Shown here: positions 29,535-39,302 of the stretch, piece after piece
Numbering within the stretch: the first letter of the stretch is position 1
How the letters are laid out: every line of letters begins with the position of its first letter
Origin: Bacteroidota bacterium
GTDB lineage: Bacteria; Bacteroidota; Bacteroidia; Bacteroidales; JAAAOM01
DNA length: 61,141 nucleotides
Direction of reading: 5' to 3'
Assembly: GCA_009908855.1 (NCBI GenBank)
Contig: JAAAOM010000022.1
Location: forward strand, 1-61,141
The notes under the pieces: generated by a model
Databases searched by the model: none
What the model saw: the letters and a program-made list of their open reading frames with translations, nothing else
Told to the model about the DNA's origin: nothing
Position numbers and translations under genes: made by a program

Positions 29535-30794
29535 TTATCCGCGTATTGCTTTAATTCCCGGTAATTCTTTACCTTCAATGTACTCTAACATGGCTCCACC
29601 ACCAGTGGATACATAGCTCACTTTATCGGCCAGTTTGTTTTTGTTGATGGCCGCTACTGAGTCGCCTCCACCGATAAGGGTAAATGCACCATTGGCTGTA
29701 GCTTTTGCAAGTGCCTGTGCAACTGCGGATGTACCGGCTGCAAATTTTTCCATTTCAAAAACACCCATCGGGCCATTCCACAATACAGTTTTGGAATTTT
29801 TTATTACTTCCTCATAGGTTTGAATGGTCTCTTGTCCAATATCAAGTCCCATCCAGCCATCCGGAGTTTCATCGGTTTTTGATTCACCTGTGTTGGCGTC
29901 AGCATCAAATTTATCCGCATTAATGGCATCAGTGGGAATATATACCTTCACACCTTTCGACTCGGCTTTTTTCAGAATACTACGCGCCAGGTCCAGTTTG
30001 TCTTCTTCGCAAATTGAACTGCCTATTTTTCCACCCATAGCCTTGACAAAAGTATAGGTCATACCGCCACCAATTAATAAATTATGTACTTTATCTAATA
30101 AATTTTCGATCACCAAAATCTTGTCAGATACTTTGGCGCCACCCATAATGGCAGTAAATGGCTTATCCGGAGCAGTAAGTACTTTGTCCATTGATTGTAA
30201 CTCACTGTTTATAAGGTAACCAAACATTTTATGATCGGCATCGTAATGATCAGCAATCAGGGCGGTTGAACCATGCGCACGGTGTGCCGTGCCAAATGCA
30301 TCATTCACATATACATCGGCATAGCTTGCCAGGGTGGAAACAAATTCCTTCTGTGAAGCCTTTAACTGTGTCTTGGCTTCCTTCTTCTCTTCCTCCGTGG
30401 CATCGTCAGCCAACCTCGGTTTTCCTTCTTCTTCTGCATAAAAACGAAGGTTTTCCAATAACAAAATTTCTCCATGCTGGAGGGAATCAGCTAAATCTTT
30501 GGCTTTCAAACAGTCATCAGCAAATTTAATATTCTTTCCGCCCAGGTGATCGGATAATGCAGCTATTACATGTTTCAGAGAGAATTTCTCTTCGGGCCCT
30601 TTTTTAGGTCGTCCCAAATGGGACATCAATATGGCCGAACCACCATCACCTATGATCTTTTTTATGGTGGGTAAGGCACCTCTGATACGTGTATCGTCAG
30701 TAACAGCTAGTGTCGATTTATCCAATGGTACGTTAAAATCAACCCGTACTATGGCTCTTTTACCTGCAAAACTAAAATCGTTTATGTTAATCAT
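29535..30794 (-). CDS. pgk: phosphoglycerate kinase
   Basis: 419 residues. Substrate-binding RVDFNVPLD (~17-25), [23 protein letters not shown], the hinge, and the nucleotide-binding [11 protein letters not shown] near the C-terminus are all present. It transfers phosphate from 1,3-bisphosphoglycerate to ADP in glycolysis. It is a single-gene transcript, divergent from holB, with a candidate -7 element upstream and a clear terminator downstream. Confidence 0.98.
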   Translation of the reverse strand: MININDFSFAGKRAIVRVDFNVPLDKSTLAVTDDTRIRGALPTIKKIIGDGGSAILMSHLGRPKKGPEEKFSLKHVIAALSDHLGGKNIKFADDCLKAKDLADSLQHGEILLLENLRFYAEEEGKPRLADDATEEEKKEAKTQLKASQKEFVSTLASYADVYVNDAFGTAHRAHGSTALIADHYDADHKMFGYLINSELQSMDKVLTAPDKPFTAIMGGAKVSDKILVIENLLDKVHNLLIGGGMTYTFVKAMGGKIGSSICEEDKLDLARSILKKAESKGVKVYIPTDAINADKFDADANTGESKTDETPDGWMGLDIGQETIQTYEEVIKNSKTVLWNGPMGVFEMEKFAAGTSAVAQALAKATANGAFTLIGGGDSVAAINKNKLADKVSYVSTGGGAMLEYIEGKELPGIKAIRG

Positions 30795-30840
30795 ACCAAA
30801 TATTTTTAATGATTTGTAAATGCATCTGTTTTAAGCATCG

Positions 30841-30848
30841 CAAAGGTA
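30841..30848 (-). promoter_or_regulatory. candidate -7 element for pgk
   Basis: On the minus strand it reads TACCTTTG, an exact TAnnTTTG, 47 bases before the pgk ATG. The nearest TTG upstream is 26 bases away, longer than the usual spacing. Confidence 0.4.
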
Positions 30849-30962
30849 AAAATTCTAATTATATTTACGATTTTCAACAGCCAGGTAATATATCTTTTAA
30901 TACAAAATTAATCTTAAGACGATTATTATTAATATACTGATTATCATTAAGATAACAAATTT

Positions 30963-32090
30963 ATGCAATTCAAAGATGTTATAGGACATTTTCCTGTTAA
31001 ACAGCATTTAATAAAAAGTGTGAAAAGCGGTCGGGTGAGCCATGCGCAGCTTTTTTTAGGAACAGGAGGTTACGGTGGCCTGCCCTTAGCGCTTGCCTAT
31101 GCGCAGTACATAAATTGTGAAAACCGGGATGAGCATGATTCATGCGGAAGATGTTCGGGTTGCAATAAATATTCGAAATTTATTCACCCCGACCTGCATT
31201 TTGTCTACCCGGTAAATACCACCAAAAGCAAAACGGGTACCCTGGTAAGTGATGATTTTGTAACTGAATGGCGAAATTGTTTACAGCAAAATCCGTATGT
31301 ATCATCCAGTCAGTGGTATGAATTCATAGGGTTGGAAAATAAACAAGGCATCATAAGTAAGCATGAGAGTCAGGAAATTATACGGAAAATAAACCTGAAA
31401 ACGTATGAGTCGACCTATAAAATTATGATTGTATGGCTGCCTGAAAAGATGAATGAAGTAGCAGCCAATAAATTGCTCAAACTCATAGAGGAGCCGCCGG
31501 AAAACACATTGTTTTTATTGGTTTCAGAAAGTACGGCAACCATTCTTCCAACCATTTTGTCGCGAACCCAATTGCTTAAAATTCCAAAAATTATGAAAGA
31601 CGACCTTTCTGCAGCAATTCAGGTACGCCATGGTTTGTCGGAAGAAGAATCGAAACAGGTTGCACATCTGGCTAACGGCAGCTACAATGCCGCCAGGGAA
31701 GTGATTGAAACCAGTGAAAATAATCGTATGAATCTGGAAAAATTTATTGAGATTATGCGTTTATGCTACAGTCGTAAGCTAACCGATATATTTGCCTGGG
31801 TGGATGAAATGGCAGCCCTGGGCAGGGAAAAACAAAAACAATTTTTTGAATTTGCGTTGCGCTTAATCAGGGAAAACCTCATTCTTAATACCCAACAAAC
31901 AGAATTGGTATTTTTAACCAATGAAGAAATGAAATTCTCCGGAAAATTCCATCCCTTCATCAATGGCCGCAATGTTATTCCCATTACCCGCGAATTTAAT
32001 AAGGCTGCAGAAGATATTGAGCGAAACGGGTACAACAAAATCGTTTTATTGGATATGTGTTTAAAGCTGGTAAAATTGATCAAGAAGTAA
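30963..32090 (+). CDS. holB: DNA polymerase III subunit delta'
   Basis: 375 residues with the AAA+ clamp-loader fold: FKDVIGHFPVKQHL, GRVSHAQLFLGTGGYGGLPL, a zinc-binding Cys set (CENRDEHDSCGRCSGCNKY) and NKLLKLIEEPPENTLFLLVS plus ILSRTQLLKI. The P-loop Lys-Thr of DnaX is missing (GTGGYGGL), which marks the non-hydrolysing delta' subunit rather than gamma/tau. It is followed by ricT, the same order seen in Firmicutes (holB-yaaT), which supports the call. Confidence 0.93.
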   Translation: MQFKDVIGHFPVKQHLIKSVKSGRVSHAQLFLGTGGYGGLPLALAYAQYINCENRDEHDSCGRCSGCNKYSKFIHPDLHFVYPVNTTKSKTGTLVSDDFVTEWRNCLQQNPYVSSSQWYEFIGLENKQGIISKHESQEIIRKINLKTYESTYKIMIVWLPEKMNEVAANKLLKLIEEPPENTLFLLVSESTATILPTILSRTQLLKIPKIMKDDLSAAIQVRHGLSEEESKQVAHLANGSYNAAREVIETSENNRMNLEKFIEIMRLCYSRKLTDIFAWVDEMAALGREKQKQFFEFALRLIRENLILNTQQTELVFLTNEEMKFSGKFHPFINGRNVIPITREFNKAAEDIERNGYNKIVLLDMCLKLVKLIKK

Positions 32091-32242
32091 TTTTCATTAA
32101 ATTTGTTATTTGTAAAGCGATATGGGTTTAGGTGCCGAAAAAAAGACATTCCGGTAAGTGCAGTTTACATACAGCTTATATCTTAATTAGAAAACCGGAT
32201 AATTACCACCCTGCCTATTTACACAGTGAATAAAGAACAGGA

Positions 32243-33433
32243 ATGGAAAATGACCAACAATCACCGGATACCCTAACGGCCAACCATTGTATTGACCGCG
32301 GGTATATTCATGAATCGCGTGATTCGTCACACCATGCTTCACCTTGTAATGGTTGCGGTAAGCTGGAGGTTTACGATTGGATGAACGATATTGAGCATAC
32401 GCAAACACCTACCGATTTTGTTGAAGTAAGGTTTAAGAACACCCGAAAAGGATATTTCAAAAATGTAAACGACCTGCGACTGCAAAAAGGCGAGGTAATT
32501 GCCGTTGAGGCGTCGCCCGGACATGATATTGGCGTAGTAAGCCTCACGGGTAACCTGGTTTACCATCAAATGCGAAAAAACAATTACGACTTCAACAACC
32601 AGGAACCCAAAAAGATTTATCGCAAAGCAAAACCCAACGACATTGAAAAATGGATGGAATCCATATCGCGCGAACATAATACCATGCTTAAATCCCGAAA
32701 AATCGCCGAAGACCTTCAGCTTGATATGAAAATAGGTGATGTTGAATTTCAGGGTGATGGCAGCAAGGCCATTTTTTACTATATTGCCGATGAACGCGTT
32801 GATTTCAGAAAACTGATAAGGGTACTGGCCGAAACATTCAGGATCCGTATTGAAATGAAACAAATTGGCGCACGCCAGGAAGCAGGACGAATCGGTGGAA
32901 TTGGGCCATGTGGTCGTGAACTTTGCTGCTGTACATTTATGTCAAGTTTCATCTCTGTTTCAACCAACACCGCCCGCTACCAGGAAGTATCTCTTAATCC
33001 ACAAAAACTGGCCGGACAATGCAGTAAACTAAAATGTTGTTTGAATTTTGAATTAAATGCTTACCTGGATGCTCGGGAGGACTTCCCCGATCAGGAGCTC
33101 GAAATACTTACCAAAGAAGGGCCGGCATATCATGTAAAAACGGATGTTTTTAAACGTCTGATGTGGTATTCTTATAATAAAAATACCGGCTCCAATCCGG
33201 TATGCCTTTCAGTTGATCGGGTCAATGAAATCATTCAGATGAACCGCGCCAATCAGGAACCCGAAAAACTGCAAAACACAGAAAATATTGAGCTATCCAA
33301 CAACCAATCAAATGCCAATGATATACTGGCAGATAATAATTTAAGCAGATTTGACCATAAATCAGATAAAAAATATAAATCCAAAAAAAGAAAAAAGAAA
33401 ACCCGAAAAAACACACCTAAAAATGGTAAATAA
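32243..33433 (+). CDS. ricT: RicT/PSP1 domain regulatory iron-sulfur complex subunit
   Basis: 396 residues. The PSP1 domain spans about 50-270, with GEVIAVEASPGHDIGVVSL and the Cys-rich GIGPCGRELCCCTFMSSF and LAGQCSKLKCCLNFE segments that in Bacillus YaaT take part in binding iron-sulfur clusters with RicA/RicF. The N-terminus adds a Cys pair (SPCNGCGK); the C-terminus is a Lys-rich tail. In Bacillus the complex controls mRNA maturation; the role in Bacteroidota is not known. The tail overlaps the gldH start by 11 bases. Confidence 0.92.
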   Translation: MENDQQSPDTLTANHCIDRGYIHESRDSSHHASPCNGCGKLEVYDWMNDIEHTQTPTDFVEVRFKNTRKGYFKNVNDLRLQKGEVIAVEASPGHDIGVVSLTGNLVYHQMRKNNYDFNNQEPKKIYRKAKPNDIEKWMESISREHNTMLKSRKIAEDLQLDMKIGDVEFQGDGSKAIFYYIADERVDFRKLIRVLAETFRIRIEMKQIGARQEAGRIGGIGPCGRELCCCTFMSSFISVSTNTARYQEVSLNPQKLAGQCSKLKCCLNFELNAYLDAREDFPDQELEILTKEGPAYHVKTDVFKRLMWYSYNKNTGSNPVCLSVDRVNEIIQMNRANQEPEKLQNTENIELSNNQSNANDILADNNLSRFDHKSDKKYKSKKRKKKTRKNTPKNGK

Positions 33434-33890
33434 ATCATTCCCTTTTGTTGTTACCATCCTGCTGCTCATTGGTTGCGACGCCAGGAAAATTTACGATGAA
33501 TACCGTACCATGGACAATCAAACATGGTCAGCCGACAATATCATTTCTTTTGATGTAAATATCCAGGATACGGTAGCCGCCAACAATGTATATCTGAACA
33601 TCAGAAATGGCAATAACTATCCCTATCAAAATATATTTTTGTTCATTACCATTACCGATCCGGGCGGACAGTTTAAAAAAGATACCGTTGAAATATTCCT
33701 GGCTGACGATAAAGGTGAATGGTATGGCAAAGGTATTGGCAGCGCTTATCACCATCAGGTACCATTGTTAACCAAAGTACGGTTTCAATATCAGGGTATA
33801 TATACATTCGACCTGGAGCAGGCTATGCGAAAAGAAAAATTACCAGGTGTGTTAGATGTCGGGCTCAGAATTGAAAGGAGTAAAAATTAA
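33423..33890 (+). CDS. gldH: gliding motility lipoprotein GldH
   Basis: 155 residues from the ATG at 33423, where the lipoprotein signal begins (MVNKSFPFVVTILLLIGC, lipobox LIGC, Cys18). The following DARKIYDEYRTMDNQTWSAD and NGNNYPYQNIFLFITITDP segments match GldH. GldH is needed for gliding in Flavobacterium, but homologues occur in non-gliding relatives, so it does not prove motility. It overlaps ricT by 11 bases and precedes trmB by 5 bases, in the holB-ricT-gldH order. Confidence 0.92.
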   Translation: MVNKSFPFVVTILLLIGCDARKIYDEYRTMDNQTWSADNIISFDVNIQDTVAANNVYLNIRNGNNYPYQNIFLFITITDPGGQFKKDTVEIFLADDKGEWYGKGIGSAYHHQVPLLTKVRFQYQGIYTFDLEQAMRKEKLPGVLDVGLRIERSKN

Positions 33891-33895
33891 TTCTC

Positions 33896-34600
33896 GTGGG
33901 CAAGAATAAACTGATGCGTTTTGCTGAGGTTGAAGAACTACCCAACGTTATTCAGCCAAATTTTAATCATGTTTTTTACGATTCTTTTGAAGGAAAAGGG
34001 AAATGGCACCAGCACTTCGGAAATGATAACCCCGTTGTCATTGAATTGGGATGCGGAAAAGGAGAATACACCGTAGGTCTGGCGCGGATGTATCCCGGGA
34101 AAAATTTTGTTGGTGTTGATATTAAAGGAGCACGTATCTGGCGCGGAGCAAAAACAGCCTTTCACGAAGGATTGAAAAATGTGGTTTTTGTGCGTACCAG
34201 GATTGAGTTTGTTCATGCCATTTTTAATTCCCATGAAGTCAGTGAAATCTGGCTAACATTCCCCGATCCGCAATTAAAAAAACGAAGAACCAAAAAAAGA
34301 CTTACATCATCCAATTTTCTGATCAATTACCAAAAAATATTAAAGCCGTCCGGATTTATCCATTTAAAAACCGATAATACCGAATTATATCATTATACCA
34401 AAAAGGTAATTGAACTGAATAAGCTGTATGTTGAAATCGACACGGATCATTTATACAACAGCGAATATGTTGATGAAATCCTTAACATACAAACCTTCTA
34501 TGAAAAACGCTTCCTGGCGGAAGGTATGCCCATTCATTACCTGAAATTTCAATTACCAACCAATAGCAACATTCTTGAACCACCTAACGATGAAGAATGA
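33896..34600 (+). CDS. trmB: tRNA (guanosine(46)-N7)-methyltransferase
   Basis: 234 residues with a GTG start. The GTG is chosen because MGKNKLMRFAEVEE matches the conserved beginning; the next ATG would cut six residues. A purine-rich AAAGGAG lies ~15 bases upstream. The SAM-binding IELGCGKGEYTVGLA (~48-62) and the WLTFPDPQLKKRRTKKR motif (family FPDPWPKKRH) are intact. It methylates G46 in the tRNA variable loop. It begins 5 bases after gldH and overlaps the next gene by 11 bases. Confidence 0.95.
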   Translation: MGKNKLMRFAEVEELPNVIQPNFNHVFYDSFEGKGKWHQHFGNDNPVVIELGCGKGEYTVGLARMYPGKNFVGVDIKGARIWRGAKTAFHEGLKNVVFVRTRIEFVHAIFNSHEVSEIWLTFPDPQLKKRRTKKRLTSSNFLINYQKILKPSGFIHLKTDNTELYHYTKKVIELNKLYVEIDTDHLYNSEYVDEILNIQTFYEKRFLAEGMPIHYLKFQLPTNSNILEPPNDEE

Positions 34601-34925
34601 TGACTCATTTTTTGACCGTGTATATGAAGTAACCCGAATGATCCCCGAGGGTCGGGTAACATCCTACGGGGCCATTGCCCGCTTTCTGGGCCTGGGTAAA
34701 TCAGCCCGTATGGTTGGCTGGGCACTGAATGGTTCACACCACTTACCCGAATATATACCGGCTCACCGTGTGGTAAACCGAAACGGACTGCTTACCGGGA
34801 AACATCATTTCAGGCACGAAAAACTAATGCAGGAACTGCTGGAAAGCGAAGGTGTAAAAGTAAAAAACGATCAGGTGCTTAACTTTAACAACGTTTTCTG
34901 GGATCCCAATCAAGAACTATTCTGA
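34590..34925 (+). CDS. alkyltransferase-like (ATL) MGMT-family DNA-binding protein
   Basis: 111 residues from the ATG at 34590 (a TTG five codons upstream is in frame). The MGMT DNA-binding domain is clear: VYEVTRMIPEGRVTSYGAIA, LGLGKSARMVGWALNG and the active-site-like IPAHRVVNRNG. The methyl-acceptor Cys of PCHR is replaced by Ala, so it cannot repair by alkyl transfer. ATL proteins with Trp or Ala there bind O6-alkylguanine and hand it to nucleotide excision repair. It overlaps trmB by 11 bases. Confidence 0.9.
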   Translation: MKNDDSFFDRVYEVTRMIPEGRVTSYGAIARFLGLGKSARMVGWALNGSHHLPEYIPAHRVVNRNGLLTGKHHFRHEKLMQELLESEGVKVKNDQVLNFNNVFWDPNQELF

Positions 34926-34955
34926 ATAACATATTTCTTAAAATATCCATTTGAT

Positions 34956-34963
34956 TATCTTTG
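34956..34963 (+). promoter_or_regulatory. candidate -7 element for mrp
   Basis: TATCTTTG, an exact TAnnTTTG, 43 bases before the mrp ATG. The -33 position has TTTC rather than TTTG, so this is a plausible but partial promoter. Confidence 0.45.
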
Positions 34964-35006
34964 CACGGAAAAGTTATATTTTAATTGGTTTAAATAAAGA
35001 TTGTAA

Positions 35007-36107
35007 ATGGCTGTTGACAGGGAAAGTGTATTGGATATACTCAGCATGGTTAGGCATCCGCAGGAAGGAAACGATATTGTAAGTCTTGACCTGGTTAAAG
35101 ACCTCGAAATTGAAAACAACAATATCAAATTTAACCTTTACTTCAAAGCCTTTAACGACCCCTTGAAAAATTCAATAAAAAAGGCAGCGGAAAGGGCACT
35201 GAAACAAAAATTAGGCGATGATATTGCCATTGACATCAAAATTACTGCAGCAGCACGCCCGCAACCCCCTAAGGAACCTCAGGTGCTGCCACATGTAAAA
35301 AATATTGTAGCCATTGCATCGGGTAAAGGCGGTGTAGGCAAATCAACAGTGGCCGCCAATCTGGCTGTTACATTTGCGCAACAAGGTTACGCTACCGGAC
35401 TAATTGACGCTGATATATTCGGTCCTTCCATTCCAAAAATGTTTGGTGTGGAAGGTGAAAAACCTTATGCACACCGTGTTGATAATAAGGACCTGATTAT
35501 CCCCATTCAAAAATATGGTGTAAAGATGTTATCCATCGGATTTTTTGTCCCGGCAACCGATGCCACAATATGGCGTGGCCCCATGGCTACAAACGCACTT
35601 AAACAACTCATGACAGATTCCGATTGGGGCGAGCTCGATTACATGTTTATCGATCTGCCTCCGGGCACCAGTGATATACACCTTACTTTGGTACAAACAG
35701 TAGCGGTAACAGGTGCCATTATTGTTAGTACACCCCAAAATGTTGCCCTGGCCGATGCCATTAAAGGTATAAGCATGTTCAGCAGTGAAAATATTAATGT
35801 GCCGGTTTTAGGGTTGATCGAAAATATGGCCTGGTTCACCCCCGAAGAATTACCGAATAATAAATACTACCTATTTGGAAAAGAAGGCTGTAAAAAACTG
35901 GCCGACGAGATGAATGTGCCGTTGCTTGGCCAGATTCCCATTGTGCAAGGTATTCGTGAAGGCGGAGATGATGGCATGCCCGCTTCGTTGGATAAAGAAT
36001 TGGTGGGTGAAGCCTTTAAAAACATTACCCAGGCCACCGTCAATCAAATCAACCTCAGAAATGACACCTTGGAACCAACACAAAAGGTGAAAATATCCCG
36101 AAAATAA
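35007..36107 (+). CDS. Mrp/NBP35 family iron-sulfur carrier ATPase
   Basis: 366 residues. An N-terminal DUF59/MIP18-like domain (~1-80) precedes the deviant Walker A ATPase SGKGGVGKSTVAANLA (~108-123), with GLIDADIFGPSIPKMFG and the DLPPGTSDIHLTL switch region. Members (ApbC/Mrp) bind and transfer 4Fe-4S clusters. The CxxC seen in E. coli ApbC is absent: the region reads YYLFGKEGCKKLADEM with one Cys. It is followed 10 bases later by a NifU-like scaffold, a natural partner. Confidence 0.94.
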   Translation: MAVDRESVLDILSMVRHPQEGNDIVSLDLVKDLEIENNNIKFNLYFKAFNDPLKNSIKKAAERALKQKLGDDIAIDIKITAAARPQPPKEPQVLPHVKNIVAIASGKGGVGKSTVAANLAVTFAQQGYATGLIDADIFGPSIPKMFGVEGEKPYAHRVDNKDLIIPIQKYGVKMLSIGFFVPATDATIWRGPMATNALKQLMTDSDWGELDYMFIDLPPGTSDIHLTLVQTVAVTGAIIVSTPQNVALADAIKGISMFSSENINVPVLGLIENMAWFTPEELPNNKYYLFGKEGCKKLADEMNVPLLGQIPIVQGIREGGDDGMPASLDKELVGEAFKNITQATVNQINLRNDTLEPTQKVKISRK

Positions 36108-36117
36108 ATTGAAGAAA

Positions 36118-36357
36118 ATGGATAAAAATCTAGTAACAGAAAAAGTAAACAAAGCAATTGAAAGTATCCGTCCTTATCTAGTCACCGACGGTGGGGATAT
36201 ATCCGTTTTAGAAATTACTGAAGACCTGACCGTGAAGGTACAACTGCATGGCGCCTGCAATGGTTGCCCGTTCAGTTTTCAAACACTGAAAGCAGGCGTA
36301 GAACAGGCCATTCGCCGGGAATTACCCGAATTAAAGGACTTGGTGGCTATTGACTGA
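36118..36357 (+). CDS. NifU C-terminal-like iron-sulfur scaffold protein
   Basis: 79 residues from the ATG at 36118. It is the single NifU C-terminal domain, with SIRPYLVTDGGDISVLEI and the cluster-binding CxxC in HGACNGCPFSFQTLKAGVE. It carries iron-sulfur clusters to target proteins and is probably paired with the Mrp ATPase 10 bases upstream. The length is normal for stand-alone Nfu-type proteins. Confidence 0.94.
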   Translation: MDKNLVTEKVNKAIESIRPYLVTDGGDISVLEITEDLTVKVQLHGACNGCPFSFQTLKAGVEQAIRRELPELKDLVAID

Positions 36358-36578
36358 TATAAGATCATACCTTCTATTTGATTTTATCTGTCTCATGCTC
36401 TGCGATACGGATTGTTAAGTTAAATCTTTCCGCCATGTACAAAATGTAAGGTTCACCAAAGTTTAGTATTATTGCCACATAATAAATTTACTTTTTTTTT
36501 GTTAATGAAATGGGTTGTTTTATCTGATTATAAATATACCTGAATGACCGGTTATTCAAGAACCGCACTGATAATTAC

Positions 36579-39287
36579 ATGGGTAAAGATACTATGAACA
36601 AACACATACGAATCAATCATTTTTTAATCAACAACCGTATTTATTCCTTATTGGGTCTGTTTATATTGGTAATGTTTTTTGCAGGTTGCAGCACCAAGAA
36701 AAACACGCCCATTACCCGTACTTACCATAACATAACCTCGCGTTGGAATATCTTATTTAATGGCAAGGAAAGCTTTAAAAACGGGGTCAGGAAAGTAAAT
36801 GAAAATTTCAAAGATGATTATTCCCGTGTATTACCCGTTTTTAAGTTCGGTGATCCCGAAGTTAATCAGGTGGCCTCATCAGATATGGAACGTACGTTAA
36901 AAAAGGCCTCTAAGCTGATATCCATGCATTCAATAACCGTAAAACCTGAGCTCAAAAGCAACAAACCTCTTACAGCTGAAGAAAAAGAATTTTATGACCA
37001 AAAGGAATTCAATAAATGGGTAGACGATAATTATTTACTCATTGGAAAAGCACATTTTTACAACGGCGATTACAACCTGGCCAAAGAAAATTTCAGGTTT
37101 ATGTTTCGGGAATTCCCCAATAAAGAAACACTGTATGATGCCAAAATATGGTTGGCACGTACTTATCAGGAAAATAATGAATTTCGCGATGCCAATGCTA
37201 TCTTGTCTGAACTTGAATACGACACCGACGTTCCCAAACGGCTCAAAAAAGACTTATACACCACACTGGCTGATTATCATCTGAAACTGGATAACTACGA
37301 AAAAGGAGCAAATTACCTGGAAAAAGCACTTGATCACACCAAAGATAAAGAAAATAAAATACGCTATACATTCATTCTTGCCCAGGTGAATGACAGGCTT
37401 GAAAATTATAATACAGCCTCCCGGTTATTCAGAAATGTCATTAAAATGAACCCACCCTACGAAATGGCCTTTCAGGCAAAAATTAATCGCGCCCTGGCAT
37501 TTCGTTCAACCGCAGGAGGAGCAGGTAATATTAAAAATGAGCTCCGTAAAATGTTGAAAGACGATAAGAATATCGAATTTCAGGATCAGATTTACTACGC
37601 CCTGGGAGAAATTGAACATAAACAGGGTAATATGGATAAGGCCATGGAATATTACCAGCAATCCATACGTGCCAGTGTTGACAATATCGATCAAAAAGCA
37701 CGATCATTCCTCACCGTTGCTGATATTCAATACGACCGGCAACAGTATCTCGATGCCCAGGCATATTACGATAGTGCCGTATCCGTTATTGACAACTCAT
37801 ACCCAAACTATGAAGATATTTTTACCCGATCAACCAGTTTAACTAAGCTGGCCGACCATGTAAATACTTTTCAGTTGCAGGACAGTGTACTGAAATTGTC
37901 CGTTCTTCCCGAAAATGAATTAATGGCCGTTATTGATGGTATAATTGAAGATGTTAAAGAAGAAGAGCGACTGACACAGATACTGGAACAGGAAAGACTG
38001 GAAGACGAACGCCTGGCAAGGCAAATGGCCATGGAAAACCGTATGTCGCTTAACGATCAGGGTAGTTCATGGTATTTTTATAACCAAAATACCAAAAGCT
38101 CCGGTGAAAGTGAATTTATAGCTAAATGGGGCAACCGAAAACTGGAAGACCATTGGCGACGAAAAAACAAGAGTTCATCATCTTATGAACCCCTTGCTGA
38201 TTCAGAAGAAGATGAAGGTACAATAGAAGAAGTTAAAAGTGCGAAAGATACCCTGAGCAATAAATCACGTCAATATTACCTGGTGGATATACCATTTACC
38301 GACTCCGCCAAAACCGCCTCGCATGAAAAAATTAAAAACGCCCTGTTTAACATGGGTCTTATATATCGAACCGACCTGGAAGATTACGACCAGGCAATTG
38401 AATCATTTGAAGAACTAATTGAAAGATACCCGCAAACGGAATACGAACTACCATCTTATTATAATTTGCATGATCTGTACAAGGAACTTAATAAACCAAT
38501 GCTATCCCAGGCATATAAAAACAAGATTCTGGCCGAATATCCCGACAGTAAATTTGCATTGATTATTTCTGATCCTGACTATGCCAAACGACTGGAAGAA
38601 GAAGAAAACAAAGTAAACAGGTATTATGAGCAGATTTATAAGCAATACAGAAACGGACGATATCATGAAGTGTTAACGGCCACAACAAAAGCCATGGCCG
38701 AGTTCGATGGCCATGAGCTTGAACCGCAATTTGCCTATTTAAGAGCCATGGCAGTTGGATTTACACAGCCAAAAAGCAATCTGAAAACTGAACTTCAGGA
38801 GTTTATTAATAATTATCCCTCATCAGAGTTGGTTAACAGTGCAAAAAGCACATTGAAATTTATGACCGAAGGGTCACAGGAAATTTTATTGGAAGAGGAA
38901 AAAAAGAAAATTGCAAAAGTTGATTATTTACAACCCATTGATAATGAACAGCATTTGGTAATTTTGGTAACCGATAAAAAAGCAGATGTAAATCAGTTGG
39001 TGTTTAATATAATCACATTTAACCTTGACAATTACGACCAACAAAATCTGCTTACCGAGCAGGAAGAATTAACCGAGTCGGAAAATGTTGTGCTGGTTAA
39101 ACAGTTCAAAAGCAAACAGGAAGCCGGTAATTATTTCACAGCACTTTTGAAGTATGAAGAGCTGTTTAAAGATGTGGACGAGCGTTTAGTAAAACCAGTT
39201 GTTATTAGCATTAAAAATTACAAACTGATGAAAGATAACAAGGCACCGGAGAGTTATTATCCGTTTTACGAACAATACTATCAGTAA
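36579..39287 (+). CDS. porW: SprE/PorW type IX secretion lipoprotein with TPR repeats
   Basis: 902 residues. A lipoprotein signal ends at lipobox MFFAGC (Cys37 from the first ATG; an ATG five codons later is equally possible). The conserved SprE opening is RTYHNITSRWNILFNGKESF. Multiple TPR-like repeats follow (for example NGDYNLAKENFRFMFREFPN, LDNYEKGANYLEKAL, EDYDQAIESFEELIERYPQT), then a C-terminal domain. In Porphyromonas PorW links PorN and the secretion ring to PorX signalling. The gene is followed 15 bases later by porX, supporting the assignment. Confidence 0.92.
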   Translation: MGKDTMNKHIRINHFLINNRIYSLLGLFILVMFFAGCSTKKNTPITRTYHNITSRWNILFNGKESFKNGVRKVNENFKDDYSRVLPVFKFGDPEVNQVASSDMERTLKKASKLISMHSITVKPELKSNKPLTAEEKEFYDQKEFNKWVDDNYLLIGKAHFYNGDYNLAKENFRFMFREFPNKETLYDAKIWLARTYQENNEFRDANAILSELEYDTDVPKRLKKDLYTTLADYHLKLDNYEKGANYLEKALDHTKDKENKIRYTFILAQVNDRLENYNTASRLFRNVIKMNPPYEMAFQAKINRALAFRSTAGGAGNIKNELRKMLKDDKNIEFQDQIYYALGEIEHKQGNMDKAMEYYQQSIRASVDNIDQKARSFLTVADIQYDRQQYLDAQAYYDSAVSVIDNSYPNYEDIFTRSTSLTKLADHVNTFQLQDSVLKLSVLPENELMAVIDGIIEDVKEEERLTQILEQERLEDERLARQMAMENRMSLNDQGSSWYFYNQNTKSSGESEFIAKWGNRKLEDHWRRKNKSSSSYEPLADSEEDEGTIEEVKSAKDTLSNKSRQYYLVDIPFTDSAKTASHEKIKNALFNMGLIYRTDLEDYDQAIESFEELIERYPQTEYELPSYYNLHDLYKELNKPMLSQAYKNKILAEYPDSKFALIISDPDYAKRLEEEENKVNRYYEQIYKQYRNGRYHEVLTATTKAMAEFDGHELEPQFAYLRAMAVGFTQPKSNLKTELQEFINNYPSSELVNSAKSTLKFMTEGSQEILLEEEKKKIAKVDYLQPIDNEQHLVILVTDKKADVNQLVFNIITFNLDNYDQQNLLTEQEELTESENVVLVKQFKSKQEAGNYFTALLKYEELFKDVDERLVKPVVISIKNYKLMKDNKAPESYYPFYEQYYQ

Positions 39288-39302
39288 CCCAATGACAACA
39301 AT

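Noticed and set aside
30910-30953. ATCTTAA...TTAAGAT inverted repeat upstream of holB
   Set aside because: The arms are only 7 bases, 29 apart, in a very A/T-rich divergent region; chance is adequate and no partner copy was seen.
36358-36578. Possible small RNA or gene between nifU and porW
   Set aside because: No ORF with a credible start, no stable hairpin and no complete promoter could be found in the 221 bases.
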